A stretch of DNA of 64,000 nt from Meloidogyne chitwoodi. Taxonomy: Eukaryota; Nematoda; Chromadorea; Rhabditida; Meloidogynidae. Below the pieces are notes generated by a model. That model was not told the DNA's origin and did no database searches. It was given only the letters and a program-made list of their open reading frames with translations. The stretch spans positions 744,001 to 808,000 of the forward strand of contig JACZZP010000004.1 of assembly GCA_015183035.1 (NCBI GenBank). Direction: 5' to 3'. Below are positions 35,022-45,982 of this stretch, piece after piece (position 1 is the first letter of the stretch; each line of letters opens with the position of its first letter). Made by a program: the position numbers and the translations under genes.

Positions 35022-37443
35022 TTTAATTAATTTATAAAATTATTTTCAAGAATTTTTTTATTGTTTTGAATGATAGTGCAATACCTGTTAATTTAATATT
35101 AATTTTTTTAATTTTTTCTAAATGTAACAAAATAAGAATATTACTTAATAAACTCACACAAATTAAATATCAGAATAAAAAATGTAATATAATATTATAA
35201 CACTATTATTTTAAAATAATTATTTTATATATTTTTGTTTAGATTTTCTTTAAAATAATAAATAATTTTTAGAAAAATTTTTTAACACGCAAAGATAAAT
35301 TTTTTAAGATTTGCAGTTTATATAATTCTTAATAAAATTAAACCTTAAAATAATTTTTTATATTTAAATAATTATTTATTTTAAACAAAAAAAGTTAAAC
35401 AATAAAATATTAATACATTATTTTGCAATAAATTTAAATATTTATTCTTAATTTAAAATTAAAAAATATTTTTTTTTAATAATTTAAAGAAAAATAAATT
35501 AAAGAAATAATTAATTTTTATTTTTACTTTTTTAGATTCAAAAGCGTCATATTTTTTGTTTAAATAAATTTTTATTGTTTCCGAATAATCTTTTATGAAT
35601 TACAAGGCGATGGAGGAAATTGTCACGTTTATAGTTTGTGACTGTTTTTTATATTTTTTAAATTTAAATATTATATAAACTCTAAAATATATTATTAGAA
35701 TAGAAGAAAAACAATTAGTTCGTGTTGGCCTGTTACAAGTTTTGGTTGTACCAGAATCAAACTTTAAAAAAAAATATTTAAATTAATTAATTAATACAAA
35801 TGTGGTCATTTCAATGTAAACATTTAATGATATAAATTATTAAAAATGTTTAAAAAAATACGTTTGAAGTAGAAAATTAAGATTAAATGAGAAAAATATT
35901 ATCACGTAACAATTCTTTACTTAGCAATATATTGAAAATTAAAAAAAATATTTTTAAATTGTATAAAATAATTATTATTTTAATTAATAATTTAAATAGT
36001 TTAATATAAAAGTAATTAGGTATTTAAATAAGAGTTAAAAAGCTTAATAGGTATTTAAATTTTATATTAAAAAGTAACATTTTTGTGAGATTAACTAGAT
36101 ATTAAATGAGATTTTTTTGTAAACAAAAAATATAATCTAAAATTTTTAAAAATAAATTTTATAAATTAATTAAAATGTCTTTAAATGATAATACTTCAAT
36201 ATTATCTTCAACATTACAATCACCTATAAATAATAATAAATTACCAACAATAACTCTTTATGATATTTATTCAAATTCTGGACCTTCTTTAATTTTAATA
36301 ATATTTGTTGGAATTCGTTGGTCAATTTCTATTATTGGATCTTTATTTAATTTTTTATTATTTTGGATAACTATTAAAGACAAGTAAATTAATTAATATT
36401 TATATAAATCAAAGTGAATATATTCCCTTAAGTGTTTTTTAAAAATATGAGGAATTGGTCAGAATATGGGAGTTAGGTCAGATATTTAATCCTCAAAATA
36501 TTTGTGTGATATTTTAAGTTTATAGTTTTTTAAGTTTTAAGACACTTAAACTTTAATTATAATATTTATTTTCTCTCTCTCTCTCTCTCAGATCATTAAA
36601 TAGTAGCTGTAATTATTTAATAGCTATAGATGCTTTATTTACTTCAATTTATCAAACAAGTAATTCAATTTCAATGTATATTGTTTTAACTGGTATTAAT
36701 TTTATTAATTTGGATATTTGTTTTTATTTAATGATTTATTCAATTTTATCTATAACTATGAGTTTATGTGGAACATTTTTTATTGGATTTGATCGTCTTC
36801 TGTCTGTTCTTTTTCCAATTACGTTTGTTTTTATAAAAAATTATTTATGTAGGAATATATATTTTAAAAATTAAAATATTAAATAATTGAAAGTTTGGAT
36901 TTAAAAACAGAAAAATCACCATTATAGATATAGCTATATTGGCGATTATCTAATTATATAATAATTAGTCTATCACAATATAAAGTTGATTCCAATTAAT
37001 CATATTTAACTAAACAAATATTATTTTAAAAAATAAGAATTTATTAAATTAAAAATTAATTCGAAAAATTGTCTAATAATATTTTAATTGTTTTATTGCA
37101 TTTGACAGAGTAAACTATTTTTATAAATATTATTATTATTTTTTAATTAAATTAAACTTAAATTTATTTTTATAGTTTTTCTGTTAACAAAAATTCACGT
37201 TTAATTGTTTATTTTTCAATTTTAATTTCAACAATTTATTCATTTTATATTCTTTGGTTATGTTGGCAAATATGTATTTCTATACCAAAAACGTAATTAT
37301 ATTATTTTAAAAATATTTTTTTATTATTTTTTAGTCAAGTTATTTGTTCACTTCCTGATTGTTATCAAAAAGATTTGGGTCAAATGGTTTAACTAAATAT
37401 TTAATTTTTTTTAAATATAAATATTTTTCAGAGTTTTCGTAAC
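33753..37443. repeat. Inverted repeat P4 (arms 33753-35041 and 36155-37443)
   Basis: Positions pair to a sum of 71196. The spacer 35042-36154 is a second, same-orientation copy of the P2 centre. The right arm ends at 37443, inside exon 5 of an srsx gene, where the sequence switches to a homologous but different paralogue. This is the right-hand limit of the amplified material; sequence beyond it looks single-copy apart from srsx paralogy. Confidence 0.95.
35042..36154. promoter_or_regulatory. Second copy of the divergent srsx spacer
   Basis: Same-orientation copy of 16534-17646. It separates srsx copy 3 (minus) from the chimeric srsx gene (plus), so both would share it as upstream region. 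Confidence 0.45.
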
Positions 37444-38263
37444 TCAATTATTATAATTGGATTTTCAACATTAAATTATCTTATAATTTGGATTGTAATT
37501 AAATATCGTTCTTCTGTGAATACAATTAATAAAAGTTATTATTTTAATTAGCTCAATTATATTAATTAATTATTTTAGAAGGTGGAGATTATACACAACG
37601 AATTTTTAAATCATTAGCAGTCATAATGGGAATGGTTTTTGCTGGGTAATTAAATATTAATTAAAATATTTACTCAATAAAGTAGTACCTATTTTCTGTT
37701 TAATTACCCCTCCAGCGATAGGGTGAACAAATTACAAGAGTAACTATTCGAGTAAATACTGTTAATAGTATCAATTTCGCATTCATAACGAATCGGTGGC
37801 TCAGCATCCTCCGCTGTTAAAAACTTTCTCAACGGGGAAATCTGTACTTACAGCCTCGGTAATGACTAAAAAATGAGCATATTACCTTCTACATTAAATT
37901 ATTTAAAAATTATTATTTAATTATTTATTAGATGGATGTTAAATGCTAGTGCCCGTTATATTTTACCTTTACTTAATCTTAATGCTATCCAAATATTTTA
38001 TGTTTCATCTATACTTGGATGGATTACTAATTTTGTTATGACATGTAATGGACCTGTTTTATATAAATTTAGGTTTTTCTTAATAATAAATTTTAAAATA
38101 ACTTTTATTTATTTTTTTAAGTAAAGATTATAAATCAGCTTTTAATTCTTTTTTTAAATTTATAAAATCAACAAGAGTTGAAGCTGTAATTACTTCTAAT
38201 GCAAAGACATTAGAACTTACTATTAATCAAAATAAAAGTAAACAACCTAGGAAAGCTTGGTGA
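36175..38263 (+). CDS. Chimeric srsx-like chemoreceptor, complete, 8 exons
   Basis: Exons: 36175-36383, 36592-36822, 37176-37292, 37335-37386, 37432-37534, 37579-37645, 37932-38072 and 38122-38263; 353 aa with consistent phases. Exons 1-4 and the first 12 bp of exon 5 (about 207 residues, introns included) match srsx copies 1-3. After 37443 the sequence is a different paralogue (SIIIIGFSTLNYLIIWIV instead of NLILILFSTLNYIFIWVI). Frame and exon layout are kept through the switch. Intron 6 (37646-37931) is much longer than in paralogues and holds a GC-richer insert. The 3' exons are close to those of the gene at 42800-45234. Likely functional. Confidence 0.75.
37683..37890. other. GC-richer insertion in intron 6 of the chimeric srsx gene
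   Basis: The matching intron in the paralogue at 44878-44916 is 39 bp; here it is 286 bp. The extra DNA includes TACCCCTCCAGCGATAGGGTG and CGAATCGGTGGCTCAGCATC, unlike its AT-rich flanks. Clear terminal repeats or a target duplication were not found. It may be a retroposed RNA or transposon relic. Confidence 0.4.
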
Positions 38264-38373
38264 ATATTTTCGTTTTTATGATAAATGTTACGCGATTTAT
38301 TTCTTTTATTTTTTTATATTATTTTCCTTGAAATTTATATTCAGTACATGAAACTTCTAAAAAAATATTTTAA

Positions 38374-39049
38374 AAATTAAGATTGTTTTATCATTTTTCC
38401 GCTTTTACCAAATCTTCCATTTGAGTTCAAAAATTAAGTGCTGAATAAGGTTTTACTATCCTGTTGTAACCTCATGGATGTTACAATATAGAATACGACA
38501 AGACTAACAATAAGGTTTATCATAAAAGGTTATTACAATAAAGTGGTGAATAAGGCAGGAATGACTAACTGACTAGCGGCGACGATTGGCCCAACCGAAC
38601 TGAGCTCTAACAGCTCCTTTTATACTAGACTCCATCCCAACATCCTTTAGCTAAAGTTTTCTTTTAAATACTGCGGTATACATAAATATTTGTTCTTTGT
38701 AATTGCCAGCTAATATTCAGTACATGTGACTTTTAGAAAATTATTTTAAATTAAAAAATTGTTTATTAAAATTAAAAATTATTATTAAAGTTTACGTTGA
38801 GGAAATAATATTTATTAAATTTAATAAAATTAAAGTATATAATTACCTATAATTTTTATTTACATCTGCGTACTTTTTCTTAAAGTTTTTTTTATTAAAT
38901 ATTTTGTAATAAACATGTAATTATTTATGCTAGGTTGAAAATGTGTTTTTTTTAATTTTCATTAAATTCAGTTAAGAAAAAATTAAATGTCTCAATTAGT
39001 AATGGACAGGTAATTTTTTGAATTAAACGTCAACAATTATTGTATAAAG
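38374..39049. repeat. Direct repeat R, copy 1 (676 bp)
   Basis: Near-identical to 41928-42601, with only a few single-base or A/T-run differences seen. It follows the 3' end of one srsx gene and precedes another. It contains CGGCGACGATTGGCCCAACC and near its end a short frame MSQLVMD followed by a donor-like GGTAATT. It could be a duplicated srsx spacer or an unclassified element; no inverted ends or target duplication were found. Confidence 0.85.
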
Positions 39050-39675
39050 CAATGTTGCCAGATGAAAAAATGAAAAATCCGCAAATTCATAGGAAAAAAT
39101 CCTCATTTTTGGGCAAAAATCCGCAAATAATAAAAATGTTTATTATAATAGAAATTTTTTATTAATGTTCATATTTTTCGCTATTAACAATGGATTTTAA
39201 CAATTTATTGGCGCTGGTCCAGTTTATGAGTCCAATGGACTTTTATGAGTCAAATCAATAACTTGTATTTCATGCATAAAAATATGTGGGAATGCCTTTT
39301 TGTTTATGTAGTTTAATTTCTCTTTTTGAACTTTTCAAAACAAGAATTAAATTTTATAATTTTTTTTTTGAAAATGATGAATTATTGGCAAATATAATTC
39401 TAAATTTAAAATTTATCCATCCCGAAAATTCAATTCTTATATTCTCTAAAAATCTCGCAAACCGTTAACCAAAAAATAGCAAAAATTATATTTTTAAAAT
39501 AAAATATAGAGCGTACTTTTATTTTGAAAATTTTTACACTATATACCTTTAAATAGGATTTTTTGTACTTTTACTTTTTTTGTTGATCCGTTTAATTAAT
39601 GTTGTAAAATAAAGGAAATTAATTAAAAATTTAATTACTATAAAATTAAATTTGGAATTAAATTTAATATTACCT
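39050..39675. other. Intergenic region
   Basis: AT-rich, with some inverted words such as TTTATGAGTC. The open frame at 39286-39468 shows no family features and is not called. Confidence 0.4.
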
Positions 39676-41826
39676 ATGTCTAATACGAATTTTTCTGAAT
39701 GGATTAAATTAGGAGGTCCTTCCTTAAATGTAAGTATATAATTAAATTAAATTATTTAAAAAAATATATAATTTTTTTTTAAAATTAAGCCAACTTATCT
39801 GTCATATAAAGATGCTGGTATTAATTCATTATTTTTTGTACCAGCTTTAATACGATCATTTATTGCATTAATAGTTATTTTAATAAATTTAAGTGTTTGT
39901 TATATAACAATTAAATATAGGTAAATTTATAGGCTCTATCTTATGAAATACGTCCCATTAAAGTATCTACATATACCCAGTGATGGGAAAGTTCCAAAAT
40001 TTCCACTGGAACCGGTTCCAGTTCCGGAACTGCTTTTTGAATTTTTGCATTTCCAGTTCCAGTTCCGGAACCGGTTTTTTAATTTTTGCAGTTCCAGTTC
40101 CGGTTCCGGAACTGCCTTTTTACTTTTCATGATTCCAGTTCCAGTTCCGGAACTATTCGGAACTATTGTGGGGTGAGGAACCGGTTCCGGAACCAGTTCC
40201 AATTCCAAAAATTTGGTAGTTCCACAATTCCAGTTCCAAACCAGTTCCAGAATTTGGCAGTTCCACAGTTCCAGTTCCAAACCGGTTCCAGGAATCAACC
40301 AGTTCCACAGTTCCGGAACTGGAACTGGAACTTTCCCATCACTGCATATACCTATGTATCAAAGAATAATTAAATATTATAAATTACTAATATAATATTC
40401 TCCAAAAATTTAAAGAAAATAAATAAATATTTTAATCAACAAATAAATGATTTATTGGTAAAATAAATAGTTGTTGTTTGTATGTATGTGTGCATATATG
40501 TGATGGAACGTATGGCTAAGATAGAGAAATTTTTAAATATATATTTTTAATAATTAAAAAAAATAATTTTTTAGAAAAAAATATTTATCAATAAAAAGTA
40601 CTACTTCAATTTTATTATCAATTAATTCTTTTTTTGAAATTTTAACACAATCTGGACAATTTATTATTTTAGCAATTACTCTATGTGGAAAAAATTTAAT
40701 TCCATTTGGAAAAATTGTTTTTTATCAAATATATTCAATTATTGGAAATTATTCAACAATTTTTATGTTTACTACTCTTAGCTTTGACAGACTTTTGGCA
40801 GTTGCATTTCCAATTTTGTACTAAAAATAATTATTTTAATTAAAACTTAATATAAAACTTGAAAATAAGTCTTAAAGAAAATTAAAAATTTTAAATAAAA
40901 TTTAATAAATTTTATTTAAAATAATTATTCAAGTAAATGGTTGAAGTTTATATTCTCGACCGTTTGTAAGTAAAGGTTGATAGAGGATCAAGTTAATAGA
41001 AAATTTAAAAAAAAATTAAATTTTAATTATTATAGAAATATGTATATCCAAACAGAATATTTAATAAATAAGTTTTTTTTAATTAATTTATTTATTTATA
41101 TTAATTTAATAATTTATGCAGTTTTAAATCATTAAATCAACGTCGACATATTTGTACACATTTCTTTGCGATTATTTTATTAAATTGTTATTTAATATTT
41201 ATATCTATAAAAGCTTTTAATGATTTTTATGATTGGCCAGTAAATGGAACTATTAGAGATTTTATTTCAATAATTAGCTTAGAAAATAATTTATTGTCTT
41301 CAATTCCTTTTATGTTTATACCTCCAATAATTTTATATTCTTTAATTGGATTAATATTATTTATTAAAAAAGGTATTATATTAAAAATATTTATTTGTAT
41401 AAATAAATAAAAATATTTTTTATAGTTGCGAATGATGAAATGATGAAGAAAATATATAGATCTTTATTTTTAATTATTTCTATAAATATTGGAGGATATT
41501 TTATAACATTATTAATTATTATATATATTTTAACACCTTTAATAGGGAGTGAAAATCCTTTTAGTTCCATAATTATTTATAATCTACCTGTAATTACTCT
41601 TGCTATTGGAAGTGCTTCTAATGCACCAATACTTTTTATAAATAGGTAATTAAAATATGTATAAAAAAATTTAAATTTTATTTCTTTAAGTAATGATTAT
41701 AATAACGCTTACAAAAAAGAATTTAAATTAATTAAACAAAAAATATTTAAATTTTTTGGAATTAAACAACAAATAATTATTAAAACAATTGTAGTTGCAC
41801 CTCAAAACAATAATAATTATACTTAA
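39676..41826 (+). CDS. Divergent srsx-like chemoreceptor, complete, 6 exons
   Basis: Exons: 39676-39729, 39790-39920, 40575-40817, 41122-41372, 41426-41645 and 41691-41826; phases agree, 344 aa. TM1 is in LFFVPALIRSFIALIVILIN. The TM3 end reads SFDRLLAVAFPIF, the DRY-equivalent motif shared with the neighbouring srsx genes. TM6 is in LFLIISINIGGYFITLLIII and TM7 in NLPVITLAIGSASNAPIL, followed by a short basic tail. It has fewer introns and clearly different sequence from the flanking srsx genes, so it is an older paralogue between recently exchanging ones. Intron 2 carries a hAT MITE. Confidence 0.75.
39978..40344. mobile_element. hAT-type MITE with GGAACC-rich interior, 367 bp
   Basis: The ends are perfect inverted copies of CAGTGATGGGAAAGTTCC, with an 8-bp target duplication CATATACC at 39970-39977 and 40345-40352. 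The interior is almost wholly degenerate GGTTCCGGAACTGG-like words, themselves self-complementary. Four overlapping open frames here on both strands are low-complexity artefacts. It is inserted in intron 2 of the srsx gene at 39676-41826. Confidence 0.92.
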
Positions 41827-41927
41827 AATTATTTAAGAAGAAAAGAATTGAAATAAAATATTTTATTATATCTTTTTTCTCTTAATAAAGTTTATTTTAT
41901 AAAAATGGAAAAAAAATAATTTTAGTT

Positions 41928-42601
41928 AAATTAAGATTGTTTTATCATTTTTCCGCTTTTACCAAATCTTCCATTTGAGTTCAAAAATTAAGTGCTGAAT
42001 AAGGTTTTACTATCCTGTTGTAACCTCATGGATGTTACAATATAGAATACGACAAGACTAACAATAAGGTTTATCATAAAAGGTTATTACAATAAAGTGG
42101 TGAATAAGGCAGGAATGACTAACTGACTAGCGGCGACGATTGGCCCAACCGAACTGAGCTCTAACAGCTCCTTTTATACTAGACTCCATCCCAACATCCT
42201 TTAGCTAAAGTTTTCTTTTAAATACTGCGGTATACATAAATATTTGTTCTTTGTAATTGCCAGCTAATATTCAGTACATGTGACTTTTAGAAAATTATTT
42301 TAAATTAAAAAATTGTTTATTAAAATTAAAAATTATTATTAAAGTTTACGTTGAGGAAATAATATTTATTAAATTTAATAAAATTAAAGTATATAATTAC
42401 CTATAATTTTTATTTACATCTGCGTACTTTTTCTTAAAGTTTTTTTTATTAAATATTTTGTAATAAACATGTAATTATTTATGCTAGTTTGAAAATGTGT
42501 TTTTTTTAATTTTCATTAAATTCAGTTAAGAAAAATTAAATGTCTCAATTAGTAATGGACAGGTAATTTTTGAATTAAACGTCAACAATTATTGTATAAA
42601 G
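41928..42601. repeat. Direct repeat R, copy 2 (674 bp)
   Basis: Partner of 38374-39049, 3.55 kb downstream in the same orientation. It ends at ...TGTATAAAG, after which the flanks differ. Confidence 0.85.
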
Positions 42602-42799
42602 TCAGGAATTTAATAAAAAACGGACAATTTGAAATTCGATTTTGAATATAAAATGATTGACCGGAAACCATATTTGGGGGAATTCCTGTCATTTTTTTCG
42701 TTTATAACACTTCCAGGAAAGCTGGAAATTTTTATTTTATTTTAAATCAATGCGGTATATTTACGTTTATCAAAATAAAAATTTCAGCACATTATTAAA

Positions 42800-45234
42800 A
42801 TGTCTTTAAATGATAATACTTCAATATTATCTTCAACATTACAATCACCTATAAATAATAATAAATTACCAACAATAACTCTTTATGATATTTATTCAAA
42901 TTCTGGACCTTCTTTAATTTTAATAATATTTGTTGGAATTCGTTGGTCAATTTCTATTATTGGATCTTTATTTAATTTTTTATTATTTTGGATAACTATT
43001 AAAGACAAGTAAATTAATTAATATTTATATAAATCAAAGTGAATATATTCCCTTAAGTGTTTTTTAAAAATATGAGGAATTGGTCAGAATATGGGAGTTA
43101 GGTCAGATATTTAATCCTCAAAATATTTGTGTGATATTTTAAGTTTATAGTTTTTTAAGTTTTAAGACACTTAAACTTTAATTATAATATTTATTTTCTC
43201 TCTCTCTCTCTCTCAGATCATTAAATAGTAGCTGTAATTATTTAATAGCTATAGATGCTTTATTTACTTCAATTTATCAAACAAGTAATTCAATTTCAAT
43301 GTATATTGTTTTAACTGGTATTAATTTTATTAATTTGGATATTTGTTTTTATTTAATGATTTATTCAAATTTTTCATTAACAATAAGTCAAACTTTAATA
43401 TTTTTTATTGGATTTGATCGTCTTCTGTCTGTTCTTTTTCCAATTACGTTTGTTTATTTTTATCTAATAAATTTATTTTATAATTATTTAGTTTTGGTTT
43501 AAAGAAAACTTCATTTTTAAGTTGTTTTATTTCAACTTTAATTTCAACATTTCGTTCATTTTTTACGATTTGGCAATGTTGGCAAATAATTAAATTAATA
43601 CCAAAGATGTTAATTTTAATTTTTATTTTAGTCCCAATTGTTAATTATCAATATCTATAAATTGGGTTCATCTCCTTAGGGCGTAGAGGGCTTTAACTAG
43701 GAATGGAGACAAGAAATGTTGCGTGTGTCGAATGAGGATGGGAGAGATTATCAATTGTCGGGGACACCCATAGTTGACCCGTTTCTGATTTTTTTATTCA
43801 AAAGCTGGATGGGGAACAGGACAATCGGTCCAGTTGGCTTCCTACCTATCCGCAAAGAGAATTCGCTCTTTTCTTTTCTTCTCTTGCATTTTTGGCGTTA
43901 GGAGAAGTGGACGCTTATTTTTCCTTCTCTAAATATGCCTTTTGGCACTTGGAAGGACTGATCTTTTACAAATATATTTTAGAATGTTCTCCAAATTTAT
44001 GTTCTTTGATTATTAATAGTTGGTCACTTTTAAAATAGATATATTTTCACTTTATATTAATTAATTTTAATTATTTTATCCCTTTCTTTCCAAGTGCCAA
44101 AAGGCATAAATATTATAGAGAAGAAGGAAAAATAAGCGTCCACTTCTCCTAACGCCAAAAAACAAAAGAAGAAAGAAAAGAGCGAATTCTCTTTGCGGAC
44201 AGGTAGGGAGCCAACTGGTTATTTACCGGACGAACACTGCTTACGAGGATAGGACAATTAAATTGAAAAATAAACCCTCAAAGGATAAATGGACGGATAT
44301 AGAGATATGCTGCCTTACTCTCTATATATGTACATATATGACTTAGTCTTAGCATACATATTTAAAAACCATTTTAAACATCTGTAACTCTGGATAGAAC
44401 TAACCTAGACCTATTCCTTGTTCTCATCTTTGGTTTAAAGCAAGTTAACCAAAATAACATTTTACAAAAATTTACTTTTTAATTAATTTCTCTAAATTAT
44501 ATATACCTAATAATACCTAGCTTCCACAAAAAGTTATCCTCCTCTAATTATAAAAATAAAGTTTTTAGGCCAGTTATTTGCTCAGTTATTGATTGCTATC
44601 AAAAAAACGTTGCCGAAATGGTTATATTTTAATTAAAAATAAATTATAAAAATTGTTTTTAGACTTATATTATGTCAATGATTTTAAATTTACTTTCTAC
44701 TTTGAATTATGTTCTCATATGGATTTTATTAAAATATCGATCTGCTAATACATTGGTTAATAAAAGTATGTCCTCTCTTATCAAAATAAATTTTAAAAAA
44801 ATTTAAATAGAATCAGCAGATTACACTAAACGAATATTTAAATCATTAACAATTATTATGACAATGATACTTGCTGGGTAAATTTAATTTTAATTTAATA
44901 ATTAAATTTAAAATAGATGGATCTTGAATGCTAGTACCCGTTATATTTTACCTTTACTTAATCTTAATGCTATCCAAATATTTTATGTTTCATCTATACT
45001 TGGATGGATTACTAATTTTGTTATGGCATGTAATGGACCTGTTTTATATAAATTTAGGTTTTTCTTAATAATAAATTTTAAATAATTTTTATTTATTTTT
45101 TAAGTAAAGATTATAAAACAGCTTTTAATTCTTTTTTTAAATTTATAAAATCAACAAGAGTTGAACCAGTAAATGCTCTTAATGAGAAGAAATTAGAAGT
45201 AACAATTAATCAAAGTAAAAATATATGTATATAA
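42800..45234 (+). CDS. Mosaic srsx-like chemoreceptor, complete, 8 exons
   Basis: Exons: 42800-43008, 43217-43447, 43492-43608, 44569-44620, 44663-44765, 44811-44877, 44917-45057 and 45105-45234; 349 aa, all phases consistent. From about 42794 to 43368, intron 1 included, it is identical to 36169-36743. It then differs for about 35 bp (NFSLTISQTLI for ILSITMSLCGT), is identical again over FFIGFDRLLSVLFPI, and diverges in exons 3-6. Exon 7, intron 7 and the start of exon 8 are again nearly identical to the chimeric gene. Intron 3 is long because of a fold-back insertion. The frame is intact, so the receptor is probably functional. Confidence 0.75.
43830..44218. mobile_element. Fold-back element in srsx intron 3
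   Basis: Arms of about 130 bp (43830-43955 and 44085-44218) are inverted near-copies: CCAGTTGGCTTCCTACCTATC on the left, inverted on the right, through CTTTTGGCACTTGGAAGGA and its complement. The 130-bp loop is AT-rich. The sequence 43670-43830, GC-rich, may belong to the same insertion. No coding capacity; the frame at 43716-43901 crosses the arm and is not called. Confidence 0.7.
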
Positions 45235-45982
45235 GCTGTTCTTTTGACAGAAACATTTAAAAAATTTTTTAATATTTTTAATTTTAATAAATTCTATTTT
45301 TCTATCAGTTATTTTATTTAATTAATTAAATATTGAAAATAACATTTAATCTTTTATTTTTTTTTAATATTCATATTTTTAGTTTTTTATTTCCTCATTT
45401 ATTTTTAATTTTTTTTTATTCAACAATTTTAATTTTGATAAAAAATTAATCAAAAAACTTCCCAAAATAATTCTAAATGTAAATATTTTTCATTCTTTGA
45501 GTATTTCAAAAAAGAAAATTCATTTTTAATTAAAATTACAAACTATAAAAAAATAAAAATTACAAACTACATATAATTAAACATTAAAAATAAATAAGAT
45601 AAGGGACAATAATTTCACATTTTATCTTTTTTTATTATTTATTTTTCAATAGATTAATTCGTTTTATTTTCCTTTATAAATAAATATTAAAATTAATATT
45701 AAATAAAAATTTTTATTTATTTAAAAATACAAAATATAGAGGAAAATAAGTAGAAAAAAAATAAATTCACAAGAAAAAACAAAAATACATAAAAAATTTT
45801 TGTATTTTTGTTTTTTAATATATAATTTTGAAAAACACAAAAATATATTTTTGAGTAAAATAACACAAAATACAATACAAAAAATTTTAATGTTGTTTAC
45901 ATATGTTTTTGTATTTTTGAGTTTTCTTATGAATTTATTTATTTAATGTTTCTTCACTGACCAATTTGTTCCACTTAAAATA
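45235..45982. other. Intergenic region with an AT-rich repeat relic
   Basis: Between the last srsx gene and the P450. The part 45763-45975 has inverted AAAAATACAAAAA/TTTTTGTATTTTT words and ends TTTCTTCACTGACCAATTTG, resembling the right end of the MITE at 488-676, so a related, decayed element is likely. No gene seen. Confidence 0.4.

Larger units (their letters stand above)
17647..35041. repeat. Inverted repeat P3 (arms 17647-24179 and 28509-35041)
   Basis: Positions pair to a sum of 52688 with 6.5-kb arms. The 4.3-kb spacer (24180-28508) contains the Cys-rich peptide gene, a full endoglucanase gene and the longer satellite array. The right arm begins immediately after the array, with only one shared base (T at 28509) at the join. 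The right arm therefore lacks the endoglucanase and peptide genes. The same material can be described as a direct copy of 10001-18935 at offset 18508. Confidence 0.95.

Noticed and set aside
38374..39049. R repeat considered as an LTR
   Set aside because: The ends do not have TG...CA, no target duplication was found, and nothing retroelement-like lies between the copies, only an srsx gene.
39936..40395. Four overlapping open frames on both strands
   Set aside because: All are translations of the GGAACC-rich interior of a hAT MITE (low-complexity Pro/Val/Phe or Glu/Leu/Trp text).
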